The position numbers and the translations under genes are program-made. 9,559 nt of DNA from positions 1 through 9,559 of the forward strand of contig DASTRL010000184.1 of the NCBI GenBank assembly GCA_035761265.1, given 5' to 3'. Of this stretch, positions 6,155 through 9,559 are shown in pieces. The DNA comes from CADEED01 sp035761265 (lineage in GTDB: Bacteria > Pseudomonadota > Gammaproteobacteria > Steroidobacterales > Steroidobacteraceae). How positions within the stretch are numbered: position 1 is the first letter of the stretch; each line of letters begins with the position of its first letter. The notes under the pieces are model-generated. The model searched no databases and was not told the DNA's origin. It was given only the letters and a program-made list of their open reading frames with translations.

Positions 6155-6807
6155 GCCGAAGCCTCGCGAACGGCCAATGCGCGCAACAACACCGCCCCCA
6201 GCAGCGCGCCGAGCGCCTGCGCGACGATGAACCCTGGGATGTCCACCGGGCGAATGCCGGCGAATGTGTCACTCAACGAACGGCCGATGGTGATGGCGGG
6301 GTTTGCGAAGGACGTCGAGGCCGTGAACCAGTATGCCGCGCCGATCCACAGCGCCACGCGCCAGGCGGCTTCGTGGTACGTCCGCGATCGAAACGCGATG
6401 AAGATCAGGCCGCAGGTGGCGACGACTTCCGAGAGCCACTGCGCCGCGCCGCTGCGCGCGTGGCTCGAGAGGTGCACCAGCGGCAGCTCGAACATGGCAT
6501 TCGCCAGCACGGCACCCGCGCAGCATCCCGCGATCTGGGCAACGACATAGGCTCCCGCGGTTCGAGCATCGATCTGCCGACTCAAGAGCGCGACCGCGCT
6601 GATTGCCGGGTTGAAGTGCGCGCCGCTGACGGGGCCGAACGTTGAAATCAGCGCACCGAGAACGAACACGGTCGCGAGCGTGTTCGCGAGGAGGGAAATG
6701 GCCAGATTGCCGCCGGCCAGCCGCTCGGCCATGGCGCCCGAGCCGACGACACAGGCCGTGAGCAGCAGCGCGCCGGTGAACTCCGCGAATGATTTGCGAA
6801 CGATCAA
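6151..6807 (-). CDS. aqpS: AqpS-like aquaporin/glycerol facilitator of the ars operon
   Basis: This 218-residue MIP-family channel has about six hydrophobic segments and two half-helices with NPA motifs: SGAHFNPAIS (61-70) and FANPAITIGRSLSDTFAGI (167-185). Most aquaporins have Arg directly after the second NPA as part of the selectivity filter. Here that residue is Ile172, which should widen the pore and remove the charge. The same kind of substitution is known in AqpS-type channels encoded in arsenic operons, which release arsenite formed by ArsC. The start is TTG at 6807, overlapping the arsC stop by 4 nt (TTGA). The 3' end overlaps the ATP-grasp ATG by 4 nt. Position between arsC and the last gene of the operon supports passive As(III) exit. 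The role is inferred from context; the family is certain. Confidence 0.88.
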   Translation of the reverse strand: MIVRKSFAEFTGALLLTACVVGSGAMAERLAGGNLAISLLANTLATVFVLGALISTFGPVSGAHFNPAISAVALLSRQIDARTAGAYVVAQIAGCCAGAVLANAMFELPLVHLSSHARSGAAQWLSEVVATCGLIFIAFRSRTYHEAAWRVALWIGAAYWFTASTSFANPAITIGRSLSDTFAGIRPVDIPGFIVAQALGALLGAVLLRALAVREASA

Positions 6808-7319
6808 GCGACTTCGCCCGCCGGGCGGCTCCTGCCGATCTCACGCAATCGCTCCTGCAGCCTCACCCGATCGAGCGACTCGAGCGGCAGGCTCGTGAAG
6901 ATCCTGATGCGGCTCTCGAGCTCACGGAATGCCTTGCGAAAGGCCAGCCACTGGTCGGTCTGCGAACCTTCCACCGCCGCGGGATCTTCGACACCCCAAT
7001 GAGCGGTCATCGGCCGCCCCGGCCACACGGGACAGCTTTCCGCGGCCGCGTTGTCGCAGACGGTGAATACGAAATCCAGTCGGGGCGCGCCCGGCTTCTC
7101 GAACTCGTCCCAGCTCTTCGAGCGCATGCCTGTGGTCGGCATCTTCATCTGCTCGAGCAGGGCGAGAGCGATGGGATGAACTTTGCCCTTCGGTGCACTG
7201 CCGGCGCTGTAGCCGGCGAAACGCCCGCAACCCCAGTGGTTGATGAGCGCCTCGGCCAGGATGCTGCGTGCGGAATTGCCCGTGCAGAGGAAGAGCACGT
7301 TGTAAGGATGGTCGGCCAT
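6804..7319 (-). CDS. arsC: Arsenate reductase, thioredoxin-type (low-molecular-weight phosphatase fold)
   Basis: This 171-residue cytosolic enzyme of the LMW-PTPase fold reduces arsenate to arsenite. The P-loop is C12-TGNSA-R18 (CX5R). The redox relay cysteines are C88 in FTVCDNA and C96 in ESCPVWPG. HWGVEDPAA (107-115) holds the Asp of the phosphatase-type general acid loop. The Cys triad points to thioredoxin-coupled reduction rather than the glutaredoxin-coupled E. coli plasmid type. The start is ATG 7319, sharing one base with the arsR stop (TGATG). The open frame extends 28 codons further upstream but only as an overlap with arsR. The stop overlaps the aquaporin start by 4 nt. The C-terminal 30 residues are charged and Arg-rich, a mild extension beyond the core. 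Confidence 0.93.
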   Translation of the reverse strand: MADHPYNVLFLCTGNSARSILAEALINHWGCGRFAGYSAGSAPKGKVHPIALALLEQMKMPTTGMRSKSWDEFEKPGAPRLDFVFTVCDNAAAESCPVWPGRPMTAHWGVEDPAAVEGSQTDQWLAFRKAFRELESRIRIFTSLPLESLDRVRLQERLREIGRSRPAGEVA

Positions 7320-7672
7320 CACGCAGCCCGCTTGCGCCGCGCCGGTCTCGCGTTTTGCGGCGCACACGCCGCGTCGCAACTCTGTCCCGCGGCGGCGCAA
7401 CACTTGTCGGTTAGGTAGCCGACGAGCTCGCTCATGATCGCGTAGTCGGCGCCATAGATCAGTTGACGGCTGGCACGCGTCTGCGTGATCAGCCCGGCGC
7501 GGTGCAGCGCCTGCAAATGAAAAGTGAGCGAGGAGGGCACGAGGCCGACGCGCTCGCCAATGGCGCCCGCAGGCAGCCCTTCAGGTCCCTGCTCGACCAG
7601 CAGGCGGTAAATCGCCAGGCGGTATTCATGGGCGAGGGCGCCGAGCGCCCCGATGACTTGGGAGGTCTTCAC
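7319..7672 (-). CDS. arsR: ArsR-family arsenic-responsive repressor with C-terminal cysteine site
   Basis: This 117-residue winged-helix repressor (ArsR/SmtB family) is the first gene of the ars operon. The fold is visible as ALAHEYRLAIYRLL (12-25), GAIGERVGLVPSSLTFHL (36-53, recognition helix), then AGLITQTRASRQLIYG (59-74, wing). The E. coli-type sensor motif ELCVCDL is absent. Instead, cysteines cluster in the tail: C91, C92, C99 and C103 (DKCCAAAGQSCDAAC). This resembles the Acidithiobacillus ferrooxidans ArsR type, where C95, C96 and C102 bind As(III). The start is GTG at 7672; no in-frame ATG lies nearby and the family N-terminus fits. The -10 candidate is so close that the mRNA may be leaderless. 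Autoregulation through the upstream palindrome is likely. Confidence 0.92.
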   Translation of the reverse strand: MKTSQVIGALGALAHEYRLAIYRLLVEQGPEGLPAGAIGERVGLVPSSLTFHLQALHRAGLITQTRASRQLIYGADYAIMSELVGYLTDKCCAAAGQSCDAACAPQNARPARRKRAA

Positions 7673-7679
7673 CCTGCAT

Positions 7680-7706
7680 ACGATATTTCGAGAATAGTCG
7701 AATCGT
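7680..7706. promoter_or_regulatory. Candidate ArsR operator (inverted repeat between -35 and -10)
   Basis: TTCGA (7687-7691), a 6-nt centre GAATAG and TCGAA (7698-7702) form an inverted repeat. Outer arms ACGAT (7680-7684) and ATCGT (7702-7706) extend it with a 2-nt asymmetry. It fills the spacer between the -35 and -10 boxes, a classic position for ArsR repression by blocking RNA polymerase. Confidence 0.55.
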
Positions 7707-7709
7707 CAA
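7680..7709 (-). promoter_or_regulatory. Promoter of the ars operon
   Basis: Read on the minus strand, TTGACG (7709-7704) is an excellent -35 (5 of 6 bases). An 18-nt spacer separates it from TATCGT (7685-7680), which matches 4 of 6 bases of the -10 consensus. Transcription would begin near 7673-7672, which is at the GTG start of arsR. Confidence 0.6.
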
Positions 7710-7786
7710 GTGGCGCCCTCCGGCGCGGCGTGCAAACGCAGGTTGTTCACCACCAAGATGGCGAGGCGGCGGTGGACAGTCCCGGC

Positions 7787-8848
7787 TCATCGGCGCGATT
7801 CGCGCGTGACTCCGGCATGCACCCACCACTTGTCGCGACACACCACGCCCCAGGGCCTCTCGCCAGTGTGGACCTGCGCGCGCCGCCGCAACTGCGGCAG
7901 CTCGAATATGCTGAGGTCGTTGGAAGGTCCGTTCGCGGCATAGAGCTCGGTGCCATCCGGACTCATCGCGAGATCCCAGGGCCGCGCGCCGGATTGCTCT
8001 TGCGCCAGGATCTTGCCCGAGCGCGGGTCGACCGCGAGGATCTGCTGGCCGCGCCCCGTGCTCACGTAGAGCGGCGCGCCTTGCGGCGATACCGCGATGC
8101 GCATGGGCAGCATTCCCTTCGGTAGTGAGATGCTTCTGACGGCGCGCAGCGCCGCGGTGTCAATGACGCTGATGCTGGCGCTGGCCTCGTTCGCCACATA
8201 GGCCCGCAACCCGTCCGGCGAAAAGGACGTCGAGCGTGGTCGCAGTCCGACCTCGATCGTGGCGAGCTTCGCGGCAGAGCGGGGGTCCAGCAGCGTGACC
8301 TGATTCCCGGCCTCGGAGGTTGCATACACCCGGATGCCGCCGGGACTGAGGTCGACGCCCTCCGGTTCGGCGCCCACCGGGGTGCGCGCCAGCACCGCGC
8401 CGCTATCGGCGTCCAGCATGATCACCATGCCCTGATCCTCGCTGGCGACGAACAATCTCCTGCCGTCATTGCTCACCGCGATGCGTTCCGGATCCGAGAT
8501 GCCGGTGAAAACCTTCACGATCTCATGCGAGGCCAGGTTCATGACTCCGATGCCGTCGGCCTGCTTGTCCGGGGGCGGCAGCGTCGATTCATCGACGCCC
8601 GGTGGCGCGGGCGGCGTGCCACTGAGAGCCACGAACAGGCGCTCACGGTCGGCAGACAACGCCATGCCGCGCGGACGCTTGCCGACCGGGATTTTCGCCG
8701 TGACCGCGGCGGTCTTCGGATCGACGATCGCCAGATCGCCCGAGCCTTCGTTGCTGACGATGACCTCGAGGCAGCCGCCGCCGGCCGCCGCTGCCGCCTC
8801 GCAGGCGAAGGCGAGCGACAGCAGCACGATGACCCCGCGCATGGACAT
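7787..8848 (-). CDS. Exported YVTN-type beta-propeller protein (PQQ-catabolism-associated type)
   Basis: This 353-residue protein has a signal peptide (GVIVLLSLAFACEAAAAA) and then about seven repeats of roughly 42 residues forming a beta-propeller. Typical repeat pieces are EVIVSNEGSGDLAIVD (28-43), VGKRPRGMALSAD, GISDPERIAVSNDGRRLFVA, VGAEPEGVDLSPGG, VGLRPRSTSFSPDGLRAYVA, RPWDLAMSPDGTELYAANG and GERPWGVV (329-336). The PRG/PEG/PWG signatures closely resemble propellers encoded with PQQ-dependent alcohol catabolism genes. Cytochrome d1-like propellers are the alternative, but no haem motif is seen. It lies in the periplasm and is probably a binding or scaffold protein rather than an enzyme. 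The insert at 78-97 (Pro-rich) is unusual. The ATG at 8848 directly follows the stop of the oxidase gene with no gap; ATG 8842 is also possible. Co-transcription with the oxidase gene is likely. Confidence 0.82.
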   Translation of the reverse strand: MSMRGVIVLLSLAFACEAAAAAGGGCLEVIVSNEGSGDLAIVDPKTAAVTAKIPVGKRPRGMALSADRERLFVALSGTPPAPPGVDESTLPPPDKQADGIGVMNLASHEIVKVFTGISDPERIAVSNDGRRLFVASEDQGMVIMLDADSGAVLARTPVGAEPEGVDLSPGGIRVYATSEAGNQVTLLDPRSAAKLATIEVGLRPRSTSFSPDGLRAYVANEASASISVIDTAALRAVRSISLPKGMLPMRIAVSPQGAPLYVSTGRGQQILAVDPRSGKILAQEQSGARPWDLAMSPDGTELYAANGPSNDLSIFELPQLRRRAQVHTGERPWGVVCRDKWWVHAGVTRESRR

Positions 8849-9559
8849 CTAGCGCAAGGATTGTAGATAGGCGACCAGCGCGCGCAGATCCTGCCCGGAA
8901 AGCTGCCGCAGGCTGGGCATGCGCGAGCCAGGTTTCAGGGACTGCGCATCGGTGATCCAGGCGGCGAGATTGGCGGGCGTGTTCTCCAGCGAGCCGCCGG
9001 CGATCCGTGCGCGTCCGCCCACGTGCGTGAGATCGGGCCCGATGCTGCCGCGCGCCTCCGTGCCGCGGATGGTGTGGCACGCGGCGCAGGCTGCCGACAG
9101 AAACACGTCGTGGCCGCGCGCGGCCTGACCGTCCGGCGGTGGGGCCGGCGCGGGCGCGCGCTGGGAGTCGAGCCAGGCCTGGTAGAGGTCGGGCGGCTCG
9201 GCCACGATGTCGATGCGCATTTGCGCGTGCTGCATGCCGCAGAACTCGGCGCATTCGCCGCGGTAGGTGCCGGGCTGGTCGGCCATGATGCGCACGCGAT
9301 TGATGCGGCCGGGCACCAGATCCACCTTGCCCTGCAACTTCGGTATCCAGAACGAGTGGATGACGTCGCGAGATTCGAGCTCGATGTCCACCGGCCTGCC
9401 CACCGGAATGTGCAGCTCCGTCGGCACGTGGACCGACTGGTCCGGGCGGTCGCCGCGATACTCGGCTTCGAACCACCATTGTCGGCCGACCACGCGGATG
9501 TCGGCGGGCTTGTCCGCGTGCTGGTGCGAGGGCGACGCCCGCATCGGCGCGAACATGAG
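8849..9559 (-). CDS. coxB: Cytochrome c oxidase subunit II with fused cytochrome c domain (caa3 type), 5' partial
   Basis: The frame is open to the right window edge, so the N-terminal membrane part lies outside; the visible ATG at 9556 is probably internal. The 236 visible residues carry the periplasmic CuA domain: VVGRQWWFEAEY, DVIHSFWIP with the first His ligand, and the cluster GECAEFCGMQHAQM with C, E, C, H and M ligands. A Pro/Ala linker (QRAPAPAPPPDGQAA) leads to a cytochrome c domain with CAACH for haem attachment and Met in SRMPS as the probable axial ligand. This architecture is the caa3-type terminal oxidase, taking electrons directly or from soluble cytochrome c to reduce O2. All CuA and haem ligands are present. 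The downstream neighbour is a propeller gene rather than the usual subunit I gene. Confidence 0.93.
   Translation of the reverse strand, partial: LMFAPMRASPSHQHADKPADIRVVGRQWWFEAEYRGDRPDQSVHVPTELHIPVGRPVDIELESRDVIHSFWIPKLQGKVDLVPGRINRVRIMADQPGTYRGECAEFCGMQHAQMRIDIVAEPPDLYQAWLDSQRAPAPAPPPDGQAARGHDVFLSAACAACHTIRGTEARGSIGPDLTHVGGRARIAGGSLENTPANLAAWITDAQSLKPGSRMPSLRQLSGQDLRALVAYLQSLR

Noticed and set aside
4748..6550. A 600-codon open frame on the + strand
   Set aside because: It runs antisense through the ATP-grasp and aquaporin genes, is Arg/Ala/His-rich without domain character, and is the expected by-product of high-GC codon use.
7713..7726. GCGCC-CTCC-GGCGC hairpin between the propeller and arsR
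   Set aside because: The stem is only 5 bp and no T-run follows in either direction, so it is not supported as a terminator.
7711..7786. A minus-strand reading ending VVNNLRLHAAPEGAT just after the propeller stop, considered as a gene remnant
   Set aside because: It is too short to assign to any family, and the region is better seen as spacer. No second copy or inverted repeat marks a mobile element.
7463..8125. A 220-codon + strand frame spanning arsR and the propeller
   Set aside because: It covers the ars promoter and two well-supported minus-strand genes and shows no recognisable domain.

Overview
High-GC DNA with tightly packed genes, several overlaps of 1 to 4 nt, GTG and TTG starts, and a caa3-type oxidase subunit. 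This fits an aerobic proteobacterium, but no marker gene in the window fixes the taxon. I count 12 protein genes, two of them cut by the window edges. There is no RNA gene, IS element, CRISPR array or stretch over 300 bases without a gene. All identifications come from reading motifs, not from database searches.

Left block (+ strand, 2-2878): the end of a hydrogenase/complex I-like gene cluster. It has a group 4 [NiFe]-hydrogenase-like large subunit whose first pair of Ni-binding cysteines is replaced by serines and whose C-terminal CxxC is absent. Its NuoB/HyfI-like small subunit keeps all four Fe-S cysteines. This is the pattern of the energy-converting hydrogenase-related (Ehr) complexes, which probably do not handle H2. 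A spermidine-synthase-fold protein follows after 3 nt, then a YjdM/PhnA zinc-ribbon protein.

Middle (2879-4907): a cluster of short palindromes precedes an exported DUF6448-type protein whose predicted mature N-terminus is histidine. Then come an SDR protein (- strand) lacking the catalytic serine and a small PilZ protein (+). The PilZ gene ends inside the 3' end of the next operon.

Arsenic operon (- strand, 7709 down to 4889): promoter/operator, arsR (C-terminal cysteine type), arsC (thioredoxin-type arsenate reductase), an AqpS-like aquaporin, and a 421-residue ATP-grasp protein. Neighbouring genes overlap by 1 to 4 nt. The likely logic is that ArsC reduces arsenate, arsenite leaves through the channel, and ArsR senses As(III). 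No ArsB or Acr3 pump is in the window. The last gene is the novelty candidate: its motif order (D..ExN before the Lys/Gly loop) is that of circularly permuted ATP-grasp ligases such as glutathionylspermidine synthetase. That suggests an undescribed ligase step in arsenic handling.

Right block (- strand, 9559 down to 7787): the 3' part of a cytochrome c oxidase subunit II with a fused cytochrome c domain, directly abutting an exported YVTN-type beta-propeller. The propeller resembles those associated with PQQ-dependent alcohol catabolism.
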